A stretch of DNA of 64,000 nucleotides from F1-60-MAGs149 sp037133755. GTDB lineage: Bacteria > Actinomycetota > Thermoleophilia > Gaiellales > F1-60-MAGs149. Under the pieces are notes generated by a model. That model searched no databases and was not told the origin of the DNA. It was given only the letters and a program-made list of their open reading frames with translations. Where the stretch lies: NCBI GenBank assembly GCA_037133755.1, contig JBAXNN010000001.1:124001-188000 (forward strand). Reading direction: 5' to 3'. The translations under genes were made by a program, and so were the position numbers. Positions within the stretch are counted from its first letter, which is position 1. Each line of letters opens with the position of its first letter. Positions 35,601 through 44,944 of the stretch are shown here, piece after piece.

Positions 35601-35709
35601 AGTCAGCGAGCGCAGAGCTGCACACACACAACACCGCAGCCAACACGACGAGAACAACGCCCACACACCGAAAACGGCCAACAAAGTGCGGGGCGATACG
35701 AGTGTTCAT
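32653..35709 (-). CDS. Large secreted protein of unknown function
   Basis: 1018 residues with a signal peptide at about 1-36. Residues 40-220 are a beta-rich region with an RG/K-rich end. About 290-520 is helical with a heptad-like stretch (AISDQLDCISNQVHALQTSV). The middle is Ser/Thr/Asn-rich, and the C-terminal ~250 residues form two or three Cys-containing Ig-like modules (PVITSTTINNPNAAAYNLAA and PVVTSTSLTATYPTPGAQLV). No anchor motif is seen at the C-terminus. GATAAT lies six bases before the ATG, so the transcript may be leaderless. Composition is less GC-biased and richer in Ser/Thr than neighbours. Function unknown. Confidence 0.7.
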   Translation of the reverse strand: MNTRIAPHFVGRFRCVGVVLVVLAAVLCVCSSALADSTDAAARARTPKNLAVQAFTGPFRYVVGGTVTVTDPVSGETMGTGRTSRHGQTLLRVAGEPSKTAPFVVTVTGGRVQGRAFTGTLRTIVPELSLSLQRVDPSTTAASKMPLARTGGFGKNLASVRRALGFTGANSNQGLWLYSYVVGDQQLLRAVKNAGGYDAFSSMLARTARRGERVKGLRTRVLQMPHRQYYRAYKQRMKPKKKSATPAKGTLARSTAPSTRQSSSTTLAAAAGAPCTSTFAPPATPGSSQSDLTAVADFSVETTAAMISLYATGEGLGGEMPAMAEGVTGFALDEVNSAIDPTTGETETTEGLSAISDQLDCISNQVHALQTSVDMLSLQVSTSSVSTCEGAITTAWNNYYLPTIYGLADGSVTATSTNSQLSLTMNTISQLETTCSNAINEMLFNTGGGSTSAWQSLVADYEAGDYVSTDTVALAPSSVQAMQLFLSYWGTLEYQQAVMTNDYFNYMASVLNTPAAATQSAYMAQCASTPSVSSINGTATNWCQWQQNIADVWPSTTYSDEVALWTPSVTAASKYAISGSAVSAVPAGMGATASSPATAANVTPQTVASLCSGVTGSGGSTKGTPMCTTALSSSYPTNTLSSYNALKKGTMATPYQLWSAPQVAKTAVLAAGSANMAALSGFFNSQLNGSAGQVTQSSATSTTTASNGGVSNSTTSTTVNGAILGSTSSPSWQLLGSGSTLSNYNTGASSCGAGCTNIAFGCQVLANGTFYSPSPWNGSGTYTITEQTISTYGGGYLNQNSVCSTGMFPSSPPAAYLLSRPWTQGSAWPGTPVITSTTINNPNAAAYNLAASNCPAGGCSWGLGSTLPTGWSLTTAGYLTVVCGSPTATITLTVSNNYAFGYGTVTVTPPPACSPPVVTSTSLTATYPTPGAQLVASNCGSGCTFYCENTGEMGCITQSYQWWEDYGTTQVITTLTNGTTYCGWIAGEQQTIYVTATNSWGLKSASTPVSVTCNGSVG

Positions 35710-35847
35710 CCCCGCATTATCTGCGAAAAACCCGTCAGAACACAACCACCGCGCACGTGTCTAGGTACCTGCACATGCTGTAGGAAGCGGGATTTCGCGC
35801 TGCGTAATCCGCAGGGAAGCGGGAGAGAGATTCTCGGGCCGAATCGG

Positions 35848-36042
35848 TCAGACTCGCTCATCGCGCACATCGGGTGAGGAACCACCCGGCGCGTCAAGCA
35901 CGGCTCGCATCCCCAAAAGCTCGATGCGCCCCGGTCCGGTCACCTCAATCGCGACAACATCGCCTGCGCGGAGACCCGACTGATCCATGACGTCGTCGCA
36001 GATCTCAATGCTGAAATCCTTGCTGATTTGCGTGATGCACAT
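35848..36042 (-). CDS. Small AbrB/MazE-like DNA-binding protein
   Basis: 64 residues; the core TQISKDFSIEICDDVMDQSGLRAGDVVAIEVTGPGRIELL resembles the swapped-hairpin AbrB/MazE fold used by antitoxins and transition-state regulators. No toxin gene is adjacent. The start at 36042 is chosen because TATCTT lies seven bases upstream, the leaderless pattern seen elsewhere in this window. The 138 bases between it and the upstream secreted-protein gene hold only promoter-like sequence. Confidence 0.5.
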   Translation of the reverse strand: MCITQISKDFSIEICDDVMDQSGLRAGDVVAIEVTGPGRIELLGMRAVLDAPGGSSPDVRDERV

Positions 36043-36101
36043 GTGACGCAAGATACCGGACGATTACGGCTGCCGTTGATCCGGCACGAGAAGCTTCGGC
36101 A

Positions 36102-37556
36102 CTACAGATCAAGATGCCGGCGGCCGATCGCAATCGGCACGAGGGCCAGCAGCACGAGGCCCGCGGCGGCGAGGAACGGCCAGGCGGCGGCAGCGGTGCC
36201 CGCGTTGCGGATGGCCTGCTCGAGGCTCGTCTGAAGCGCGTTCCAGGCGGCGAGCTGCTGCGGGTCGGACGGCGCGTTGGCGAAGACCTCGCTGATGTTG
36301 GGAATTCGGCCGTTGGCACCCTGTACGAGACTCCGCAGCTCGCCGCCGAGCCCGAGACGCGTCGTGATCGGCAGCGGCGAGTCGAGCAGCAGCTGCATGC
36401 CCTGCTGCTGCACCTTCTCCTGCTGGACGCCGAGCTGGTGGGTGAAGAGCGGCGTCAGCGCGACGATGCCGAGCACGAGGCCGAGGTGGCGGAAGCCGAG
36501 CGTCCAGCCACCGTGGATGGCCTGGGACGAGCGGCCGCGCAGCGCGGCGTCGGTGAGCGCCTCGATCGTCAGGCCGATACCGGCGCCGATCGCGATCTGG
36601 CCCGGCACGGTCCACCACCACTCCGGCGCGGGTAGGAGCGCGAGTGAAGTGAGGCCGGCAGCGAGCAGGATCGTGCCGGAGGCAGCGCGGGCGGGCACCG
36701 AGCCGACGTCGTTGAACAACCGGGCGGCGACGATCGCCGAGATCGGCATCACCGTCACGACAAGGGCCGTCGCGATCGGCGTCATCTGCCAGCCCTGGAT
36801 CAGCAAGAGCACGATCAGGAAGAGCGCGGCGGTGAGCCCGGCGCTGAGGAGCATCAAGGCGATATTCGCTGCGAAGTGCGGGCGCCCAGCCGGCTCGTAC
36901 GTGGGGTGGGTGCGGACACGCAGCGTCGGCAGCGCCAGCAGGATCGCCGGGACCTGGATGAAGAAGATCGCCTCCCAGGAGATCAGCTGCGTCAGCAGGC
37001 CACCGAGTGCGGGGCCGAACGCAGCGCCGAGCGCGCCGGCGGTTGCCCAGATCACCGCGGCGCGGCGCTCTGAGCCTGTCGTAACGGGCAGGATCTCGAG
37101 CGCGGCGGTGACGGCCATCGCGCCACCGATCGCCTGCACGGCGCGGGCGAAGAGCAGCACTTCGAATGACGGTGCAAGTGCGCACGACAACGACGCAGCG
37201 GCGAACACCGCCAGGCCGAGCAGCAGCAAGACGCCGGGGGCGCGGCGACGCACGACATACGCGACCGGCACGGCGACGAGCGCGAGCACGATGTTGAAGC
37301 CCGTCAGCACCCACGCGACCTCGCCGATGGTGAGGCTGAACCGCGCGAGGATATCCGGCAGTGCGAGGACAACGATCGACGAGTCGCTCAGCACCAGTGC
37401 GACGGCGAGCGCGAGGCAGATCGTCTGCAGTCGGTTGGTGCCTGGACGCGGAATCTCAAGTTCGCGCGGCAGCGGATTGGCCGACACTCCCTGCTCGCCC
37501 TGCACCACGGGGCGCAGCTCGCCTCGGCGAGCGGGGAGGTCGTCGGTCTCGTCCAT
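36102..37556 (-). CDS. MFS transporter, DHA2-like drug/proton antiporter
   Basis: 484 residues, about 13-14 membrane helices. Visible family features are the first helix pair with SDSSIVVLALPDILARFSL (the DHA2 motif D-x-T/S-I-V-x-x-A-L-P) and the motif-C-like region WATAGALGAAFGPALGG. Exports drugs or metabolites using proton motive force in characterised relatives. An extracellular-type insertion of about 80 residues (LGVQQEKVQQQGMQ to about 455) precedes the last helix. ATG at 37556 has TACACT six bases upstream. Confidence 0.9.
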   Translation of the reverse strand: MDETDDLPARRGELRPVVQGEQGVSANPLPRELEIPRPGTNRLQTICLALAVALVLSDSSIVVLALPDILARFSLTIGEVAWVLTGFNIVLALVAVPVAYVVRRRAPGVLLLLGLAVFAAASLSCALAPSFEVLLFARAVQAIGGAMAVTAALEILPVTTGSERRAAVIWATAGALGAAFGPALGGLLTQLISWEAIFFIQVPAILLALPTLRVRTHPTYEPAGRPHFAANIALMLLSAGLTAALFLIVLLLIQGWQMTPIATALVVTVMPISAIVAARLFNDVGSVPARAASGTILLAAGLTSLALLPAPEWWWTVPGQIAIGAGIGLTIEALTDAALRGRSSQAIHGGWTLGFRHLGLVLGIVALTPLFTHQLGVQQEKVQQQGMQLLLDSPLPITTRLGLGGELRSLVQGANGRIPNISEVFANAPSDPQQLAAWNALQTSLEQAIRNAGTAAAAWPFLAAAGLVLLALVPIAIGRRHLDL

Positions 37557-37639
37557 ACGACCAGTGTAGGCAATCCTTGACACCTGTTCGGTTTGGCTGG
37601 GTGCCTGCTCGCACTCTGAAGAACTCCTGAGAGTCGGCC

Positions 37640-37663
37640 TCAGTCGAGCAGGCTCGCCAGCAG
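37640..37663 (+). repeat. Direct duplication of the last 24 bases of otsB
   Basis: Exact 24-base copy of 37737-37760, the 3' end of otsB including its stop codon. The two copies flank a doublet of palindromic elements. This arrangement looks like a target duplication made when the palindromic element inserted, or a replication-slippage product. Confidence 0.8.
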
Positions 37664-37664
37664 A

Positions 37665-37694
37665 GGACAGAATGGGACCGGCCCCAAATTGACC
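37665..37694. repeat. Palindromic repeat with GACCGGCCCC core, degenerate copy
   Basis: 30-base element in the same series as 37702-37731. It keeps the GGACA end and a CCGGCCCCA core but has several mismatches in the arms. Confidence 0.55.
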
Positions 37695-37701
37695 GCAAAA
37701 C

Positions 37702-37731
37702 GGACATTCTGGGGCCGGCCCCAAAATGTCC
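37702..37731. repeat. Palindromic repeat with GGGGCCGGCCCC core
   Basis: Nearly perfect 30-base palindrome: GGACATT ... AATGTCC arms around TGGGGCCGGCCCCA, with one arm mismatch. It lies between the MFS transporter and otsB. It is a strong hairpin and could terminate otsB transcription on the minus strand. Confidence 0.65.
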
Positions 37732-37736
37732 AGGCG

Positions 37737-38489
37737 TCAGTCGAGCAGGCTCGCCAGCAGGGCGACGAGGCCGTCGGTGCCGTCGACGACGACGTCGGCC
37801 GCCTCGAGTAGCTCCTCCGGCGTCTCGTCGGAGCGCACGGCGACCTTCACATCCACCACGGCGAAACCGTCAAGGTCGGTGCGGTCGTCGCCAGCGTAGA
37901 GCGAGCGGTGCACGCCTGGTCGGGTGAGCAGGAGCTCCTCGATCGCCGAGCCCTTGTCGACCGGCAGCGGCGGGCGCGCCTCGAGCGACATGCGGCCCCA
38001 GCGCGAGACGAGACCGACGGCGTTGAGCAGCGGGATGGCGCGCAGCTCGAGCAGGGCGCGGGCCGCCGTCGGGTCGGGCGCCTCGCGAAAGTGCACGGTG
38101 AGGCTCGCTCCCTTGTCCTCGATCCAACCACCGGCCTCGGCGACGATCGGCTCGATCGACGCGGACGCGGTGCGCAGATCGAGCAGCCACTCCTCCACCC
38201 CGCCCGCCAGGTGCACCTCGCCATCGACGAGCAGCTCGAGGCCGTGGTTGCCGGCGAAGTGCACGCCGGGCACCGGCACGAGCCGCGCGGCATCAAGCGC
38301 GCGGCGGCCGGAAACGCAGCCCACCAGCGCGTAGCGCTCGACGAGCGCGGCAATCACCGCGAGCGTCTCGGGCGGCACGGCGCTGTGGTCGGGATGCGCC
38401 ACGATCGGGGCCAGCGTGCCGTCGACGTCGAGCAGAATCGCGGAGCTCTCCGGCGCCGTGCGGATTCGAGTCAGCGGATCGGCACCCAT
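37737..38489 (-). CDS. otsB: Trehalose-6-phosphate phosphatase
   Basis: 250-residue HAD-superfamily phosphatase that removes phosphate from trehalose 6-phosphate, giving the compatible solute trehalose. The nucleophile motif is LLDVDGTL (Asp21, Asp23). The cap region with HFAGNHGLELLVDGE and the C-terminal KGSAIEELL and YAGDDRTDLDGF motifs fit OtsB. The partner synthase OtsA is not in the window. TATCCT lies eight bases before the ATG. Confidence 0.9.
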   Translation of the reverse strand: MGADPLTRIRTAPESSAILLDVDGTLAPIVAHPDHSAVPPETLAVIAALVERYALVGCVSGRRALDAARLVPVPGVHFAGNHGLELLVDGEVHLAGGVEEWLLDLRTASASIEPIVAEAGGWIEDKGASLTVHFREAPDPTAARALLELRAIPLLNAVGLVSRWGRMSLEARPPLPVDKGSAIEELLLTRPGVHRSLYAGDDRTDLDGFAVVDVKVAVRSDETPEELLEAADVVVDGTDGLVALLASLLD

Positions 38490-38508
38490 CGCTGGATAGG
38501 ATAGAGGC

Positions 38509-38892
38509 GTGGAGAACGCCAACACCCTCCCGAAGGTGAGCGTCTACCCGCTGATCGGGATTGGCATCGTGTCGGGCCTGTTCGCCGCCATGTTCGGGAT
38601 CGGCGGCGGCGTAGTGATCGTGCCGCTCCTGATTCTGCTCACGCGCATGCCGCCGCGCATCGCCGCCGCAACGTCGCTCGCCACGCTGCTGCTCACGTCG
38701 ATGATCGGCACCGCACGCTACGCCGGCAGTGGCCACATCGACTGGGTCGCCGCGATCGTGATTGGCGTCCCGGCCGTCGTCGGCGTGGTGATCGGCATCT
38801 CGTTCCAGAAGCGCCTGCCGGCCGACTGGCTGATCATCGCGTTCGGCGTGCTGATCATCGCCATCGGCCTGAAGCTGGTGTTCAAGCTCTGA
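38509..38892 (+). CDS. Half-size TauE/SafE-family membrane protein 1
   Basis: 127 residues with four hydrophobic segments. It carries the TauE/SafE repeat signature GIVSGLFAAMFGIGGGVVIVPLLILL and AAATSLATLLLTS. The usual family protein has about 250 residues and two such halves; here each half is a separate gene. GTG start at 38509. The family includes sulfite, sulfonate and organic anion exporters. Its stop overlaps the next ATG (TGATG), so the two halves are co-translated and probably form a heterodimer. Confidence 0.85.
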   Translation: MENANTLPKVSVYPLIGIGIVSGLFAAMFGIGGGVVIVPLLILLTRMPPRIAAATSLATLLLTSMIGTARYAGSGHIDWVAAIVIGVPAVVGVVIGISFQKRLPADWLIIAFGVLIIAIGLKLVFKL

Positions 38893-39302
38893 TGGACATC
38901 ACCACGACGACCATCTTGATCGCGATCGTGGCCGGCGTCGGCGCCGGCGTCCTGGCGGGCCTCTTCGGCGTGGGTGGCGGCGTGATCTTCGTGCCCACGC
39001 TCGTACTCGTGTTCTCGTTCCACCAGCTCGACGCGCAGGCCACGTCGCTCGCCGCGATCGTGCCGGTCGCCGCCGTCGGTGCGTGGCGCCAGTCGAACGA
39101 CGACAACGTCTACTGGCGCGGCGCGATGCTGATGGGCATCGGCGCGGCCGTCGGCGTGGTGATCGGCGCGGAGATCGCCACGCGCATTCCCGACGGCACG
39201 CTGTCGCAGGTGTTCGGGGCCGTGCTGCTCCTATCGGGCGGCGAGATGATCGTCAGCGCCAGCCGTCGGTTGAAGGCGAAGCGGGCTAGCGAACCGGAGT
39301 GA
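38892..39302 (+). CDS. Half-size TauE/SafE-family membrane protein 2
   Basis: 136 residues; the second half-type TauE/SafE protein, with GVGAGVLAGLFGVGGGVIFVPTLVLVF and QATSLAAIVPVAAVGAW, plus a basic C-terminal tail. Overlaps the preceding gene by one base. Together the two make up one full-length transporter equivalent. Substrate unknown. Confidence 0.85.
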   Translation: MDITTTTILIAIVAGVGAGVLAGLFGVGGGVIFVPTLVLVFSFHQLDAQATSLAAIVPVAAVGAWRQSNDDNVYWRGAMLMGIGAAVGVVIGAEIATRIPDGTLSQVFGAVLLLSGGEMIVSASRRLKAKRASEPE

Positions 39303-39309
39303 TGTGTTG

Positions 39310-39342
39310 ATGTCCCAAAGGGGTCAGACCTTTTTGGGACAT
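39310..39342 (+). repeat. 33-base palindromic repeat with GGGGTCAGACC core, arm 1
   Basis: Begins ATGTCCCAAA, carries GGGGTCAGACC and ends TTTGGGACAT. A perfect inverted copy follows at 39377-39409. Each arm is itself partly palindromic (TGTCCCAAA / TTTGGGACA). The layout is like a REP/BIME doublet. Confidence 0.85.
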
Positions 39343-39376
39343 GAGTGACGCTGCCGCTCTAGTGCGAACGTTGAGA

Positions 39377-39408
39377 ATGTCCCAAAAAGGTCTGACCCCT
39401 TTGGGACA

Positions 39409-39409
<1 letters not shown>
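39377..39409 (-). repeat. 33-base palindromic repeat with GGGGTCAGACC core, arm 2
   Basis: Exact reverse complement of 39310-39342, separated by 34 bases. Its last base is the last base of the acs stop codon on the minus strand. The pair could fold as a long hairpin and act as a bidirectional terminator between the convergent TauE/SafE and acs genes. Confidence 0.85.
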
Positions 39410-41361
<1,952 letters not shown>

Positions 41362-41432
41362 CGTGATCCCTCCTCCCGTGGATTCACCGGAAGGCTACCC
41401 CGATTCTGCGACCGCCGTGTACCGTTTCGGGT

Positions 41433-42986
41433 GTGCGCAACCGCACCGGCATCTTCGCCGTCGTCTTGCTGACGGCGACCCTCTGCGCGCTTGCAGTCGG
41501 CTTTGGCGCATCCGCGGCCGATGCGCCGGGCGTTGTGCCGCAGGGCCGTGCCGCGGGCTTCGTGTTGCAGGTGCGTATTCCGGGCGTTGCCCCCATCACC
41601 CATGCGCCCGCGATTTCGCGTGGCGGCTCGGCCAGCGCCAGCGGCGGCTTCGCCACGCAGCCCGACCCGTCGATCGCCAGTGTCCTCACCTCCGACACGA
41701 CGGTCAACGTCGAAACGACCGACGTCGCCGCCCGCGGTGACGCCACCACGCGCGCGGCTGGCGTCACGCTGCTCGACGGCCTCGTCACCGCCACGTCGAT
41801 CACCTCGCAGTCGGCCGCCCTCGCGGCCACGACGACCGAGGCCCAGAGCGCGTTGCAATCGACCGTTGACGGCCTCGTCGTCGCCGGCCAGCCCGTTGAG
41901 GCGACGCCGAACAAGATCGTCGCGATTACCGGTGTCGGCGATCTCGTCGTCGAGGAATCGGTCGACGCCGTGCGCGGCCCGCAGGCGGCGCGCACCTTTG
42001 CGATCGCACTGCACCTGCGCCTGCGCCAGGAGTACCGCGGCCTGCCGGCCGGCACCGAGATCATGGTCGGCTATGCCGACAGCGGCGCGGAGGTCCCGGA
42101 CCCGACCTCGCTGACCAAGCTCGATCCGCTCAATCCCCTGCCGAGCGCGACCGGTCCGATCTCGCCCGTCATCGGCCTCAACTCGGAGGATCCGCCGCCG
42201 GGTGGCTTCACCCAGAACCCGCCGATCACGCAGGAGCACGTGGACCAGCTGCTCGACGGCACGTACATGTTCCCCGTGCTGGGTGCGACCGCGAACGACT
42301 TCTCCAACGACTTCGGTGCTCCGCGCGCCGATACGGGCTTCCATCAGGGCATCGATATCTTCGGCGCGGCTGGCACGCCGATCCTCGCGATCAACGACGG
42401 CGTGCTGTCGAACGTCGGTTGGAATACCCTCGGCGGCCGTCGCTTCTGGCTGACGGATCGCTACGGCAACCAGTTCTACTTCGCGCACCTGTCCGGCTTC
42501 TCGCCGCTCGCCAAGGAGGGCGCGCAGGTGAAGCGCGGCGACGTCATCGGGTTCCTCGGCAACAGCGGCGACGCCCAGGGCACGCCGCCGCACCTCCACT
42601 TCGAGATGCATCCGGCCGGCGGCTGGGCCGTGCCGCCGTTCCAGTACATCACCTCGTGGCTCACGGGCGTGCGCCAGCCTGTCGTCGCCACGCCGCTGGC
42701 ACCGCCGCCGGTCGTTGTGACCGTGCCGGCGCCGACCACGACCGCGCCGAAGCCCAAGCCGAGGCCGATCGAGACGTTGCCGGTCACTACACCCGCGCCG
42801 ACCACGACGCAGGCTCCCGCCCCGGCCCCGGCTCCCGCACCGCCAGTTACGACGGCCCCGCCCGCCACCACGGCGCCGACGACGACCGCTCCGCCGGCCA
42901 CGACGGCGCCCACCCCGACCGACACCACGTCGACGGGCGCCACGACCGCGGCCGTCACGGGCACCGGCACCGTCTTCTCCGGCTAA
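41433..42986 (+). CDS. Secreted M23-family peptidase with Pro/Thr-rich tail
   Basis: 517 residues. Signal peptide at about 1-29. Residues 35-240 are an uncharacterised N-terminal region. The M23 LytM domain spans about 280-395 with zinc ligands His304 and Asp308 in FHQGIDIF and His389 in PHLHFEMH (His387 catalytic). It would cut peptidoglycan cross-bridges if active; all catalytic residues are present. The last ~95 residues are a Pro/Thr/Ala-rich wall-spanning type tail. GTG start at 41433; TACCGT lies seven bases upstream. Confidence 0.9.
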   Translation: MRNRTGIFAVVLLTATLCALAVGFGASAADAPGVVPQGRAAGFVLQVRIPGVAPITHAPAISRGGSASASGGFATQPDPSIASVLTSDTTVNVETTDVAARGDATTRAAGVTLLDGLVTATSITSQSAALAATTTEAQSALQSTVDGLVVAGQPVEATPNKIVAITGVGDLVVEESVDAVRGPQAARTFAIALHLRLRQEYRGLPAGTEIMVGYADSGAEVPDPTSLTKLDPLNPLPSATGPISPVIGLNSEDPPPGGFTQNPPITQEHVDQLLDGTYMFPVLGATANDFSNDFGAPRADTGFHQGIDIFGAAGTPILAINDGVLSNVGWNTLGGRRFWLTDRYGNQFYFAHLSGFSPLAKEGAQVKRGDVIGFLGNSGDAQGTPPHLHFEMHPAGGWAVPPFQYITSWLTGVRQPVVATPLAPPPVVVTVPAPTTTAPKPKPRPIETLPVTTPAPTTTQAPAPAPAPAPPVTTAPPATTAPTTTAPPATTAPTPTDTTSTGATTAAVTGTGTVFSG

Positions 42987-43008
42987 CCGCAACAGGTAGC
43001 GTTCGGGC

Positions 43009-44070
43009 ATGGATCTCGACGCCGCGCTTGCCGTCCTCGCCGAGGAGGGCGCACCGAACTACCGCGCCGATCAGGTCCGCCAGGCCGTCAGCCGCGACTT
43101 CATCGATTCGTGGGACGAGGCCTCAACGCTGCCGAAGGCACTGCGCGCCGCGCTCGAGGAGCGCGCGCCGATCCACGAGCTGGTGCTCGAGGAGGAGCAG
43201 CGCGCGAAGGACGGCACCGTCAAGGCGCGGTTCTCGACGCACGATGGCTTCCCCGCCGAGGCCGTGCTGATGCGCAGCAAGGACCGCTATACCGTGTGCC
43301 TCTCGTCGCAGTCGGGCTGCGCTCTCAAGTGCGCGTTCTGCGCGACGGGCACGATGGGCCTCGGCCGCTCGCTCACGAAGGGCGAGATCTACGAGCAGCT
43401 GCTGTGGGCGGCCCGCACGGCACGCAAGAGCGATGCGCGCATCCGCAACGTCGTGATGATGGGCATGGGCGAGCCGCTGCAGAACCTCGACAACGTGCTC
43501 GGCTTCTGCCATCTCGCCAACGATCCCGACGGCTTCGGCCTCGGCGCGCGCTCGATCGCGATCTCGACGGCCGGCTGGCTGCCGGGGATCGACGCGCTGA
43601 TCGAGGAGCCGATGCAGGTGAAGCTCGCGATCTCGTTGCACGCGCCCGACGACGTGCTGCGCACGGAGCTGATGCCCGTCAACAAGCGCTATCCGATTGC
43701 CGAGCTGATGAAGACCCTCAAGCGCTACCGCACGGAGACGCGTCGCCGGGTCTACGTGGAGTACCTGCTGCTCGATCAGGTCAACGATCGCGTCGAGCAG
43801 GCCGAGCGCCTTGCCGACCTCCTGCACGAGCATCTGCCCGGCGGGCACCATGTGAATCTCATCTGGTACAACCCGACCGGCTCAGGCCTCAACGCCTCGG
43901 CGCCGGAGCGCGTCGAGCGCTTCCAGGCGATCCTCGAGAAGCGCCGCATTCCGTTCACCCTGCGCCGCTCGAAGGGCTCCGACATCGACGCCGCCTGCGG
44001 CCAGCTGGCGGTGAAGGGCGCCGCGGCTGCGGCGCGCGCAGCAAAGCGCGCGGAGCGCGAGACGGCATGA
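43009..44070 (+). CDS. rlmN: 23S rRNA/tRNA adenine-C2 methyltransferase RlmN
   Basis: 353-residue radical-SAM enzyme that methylates A2503 of 23S rRNA and A37 of some tRNAs. The cluster motif is Cys104-x3-Cys108-x2-Cys111 in GCALKCAFCATG. MMGMGEPLQNLDNV and the C-terminal SDIDAACGQL with the mechanistic cysteine are present. TAGCGT precedes the ATG by six bases. Confidence 0.96.
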   Translation: MDLDAALAVLAEEGAPNYRADQVRQAVSRDFIDSWDEASTLPKALRAALEERAPIHELVLEEEQRAKDGTVKARFSTHDGFPAEAVLMRSKDRYTVCLSSQSGCALKCAFCATGTMGLGRSLTKGEIYEQLLWAARTARKSDARIRNVVMMGMGEPLQNLDNVLGFCHLANDPDGFGLGARSIAISTAGWLPGIDALIEEPMQVKLAISLHAPDDVLRTELMPVNKRYPIAELMKTLKRYRTETRRRVYVEYLLLDQVNDRVEQAERLADLLHEHLPGGHHVNLIWYNPTGSGLNASAPERVERFQAILEKRRIPFTLRRSKGSDIDAACGQLAVKGAAAAARAAKRAERETA

Positions 44071-44924
44071 GCTGGGACGCCGTCGCGTGGGCCCGCTCGA
44101 CGGGCATCGAGGCAGGTACGCCGAACACCGTGCCGCCCCCGCCGCCCATGCCCGATGGTGGTGTGATCGCGATCGAGCGCGAGGCGTGGCTGGCCCGCGT
44201 GCAGCCGACGGCTGCGATCGGCACGATCGAGCTCGAGCTGCGCGCCGCGGGTTGGACACTCGGCCCGCTGCCGGAAGACTCCGAGCGCATGCCCGTCGTC
44301 TCCGCAATCGCGACCGACCAGTCGTCGCTGGCCGGCTCGGGCGCGGGTTTCACGACGCGCCGCTACGACGAGTCGTCGCAGGGCCTGCGCCTGCGCATCC
44401 GCCCCATGCCCGCCGCCCAGGCCGGCTGTGCGGTGCTGCTGCCCGACTTCACCCGCGGCCTCGAGGCGCTGCGGCAGCTGGGCCAGCGCGGCCACCTGCC
44501 CGACGAGGCGATCCTGCTCGATCGCAACGCCATCGACCTGTGGCTCAGTGCCGCGGAGATCGGCGAGTCGACCGCGCCGCTCCTGCGCCCCGAGGATTCG
44601 CTGCTCCTGATGATCGGCACGGGCCCGTCGGGCACGGCCGCCGAGCGCATGGCGCGCGCCGCCGCATCGCTGACCGACCTCGGCGCCGAGACACTCGGCC
44701 AGGACGTCGCCCAGGCGTGGGCGGCCACGCGTGATCGCGTCGTCACGGCCGCCCCCACGCTGCTCGGCGCGGGCTACGACTTCGAGCGCCGCGAGGCGCG
44801 CCGCTCGTGGAGCGAGCCGGTCGTCGATCCGCGCCAGGAGGGCTCGTGGGTCGGGCTCGAGGCGACGGGTGCCGACGCCCATTCGGTGCTGCTGCGCGCG
44901 CGTCGGCTGTCGGCCGCGGCCTAG
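44067..44924 (+). CDS. Protein resembling part of a PCMH-type FAD-linked oxidase
   Basis: 285 residues, coupled to rlmN by an ATGA overlap. The stretch LELRAAGWTLGPLPEDSERM with AIATDQSSLAGSGAGFTTRR resembles the second half of the FAD-binding domain of alkyl-dihydroxyacetone-phosphate-synthase-type oxidases. The N-terminal FAD pyrophosphate-binding part and the large substrate domain are missing. The rest is unrecognised. It may be a degraded or domain-swapped oxidase; a functional role is not established. Confidence 0.5.
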   Translation: MSWDAVAWARSTGIEAGTPNTVPPPPPMPDGGVIAIEREAWLARVQPTAAIGTIELELRAAGWTLGPLPEDSERMPVVSAIATDQSSLAGSGAGFTTRRYDESSQGLRLRIRPMPAAQAGCAVLLPDFTRGLEALRQLGQRGHLPDEAILLDRNAIDLWLSAAEIGESTAPLLRPEDSLLLMIGTGPSGTAAERMARAAASLTDLGAETLGQDVAQAWAATRDRVVTAAPTLLGAGYDFERREARRSWSEPVVDPRQEGSWVGLEATGADAHSVLLRARRLSAAA

Positions 44925-44944
44925 TTCTCCGCGATACTTCGGAC

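Noticed and set aside
35758..35790. TGT-N5-T-N-CC match upstream of the 1018-residue secreted protein as a sixth module operator
   Set aside because: The single match at 35758 has no partner 32 or 33 bases away and its distance to the -10 box is 37 rather than 29, so chance is likely.
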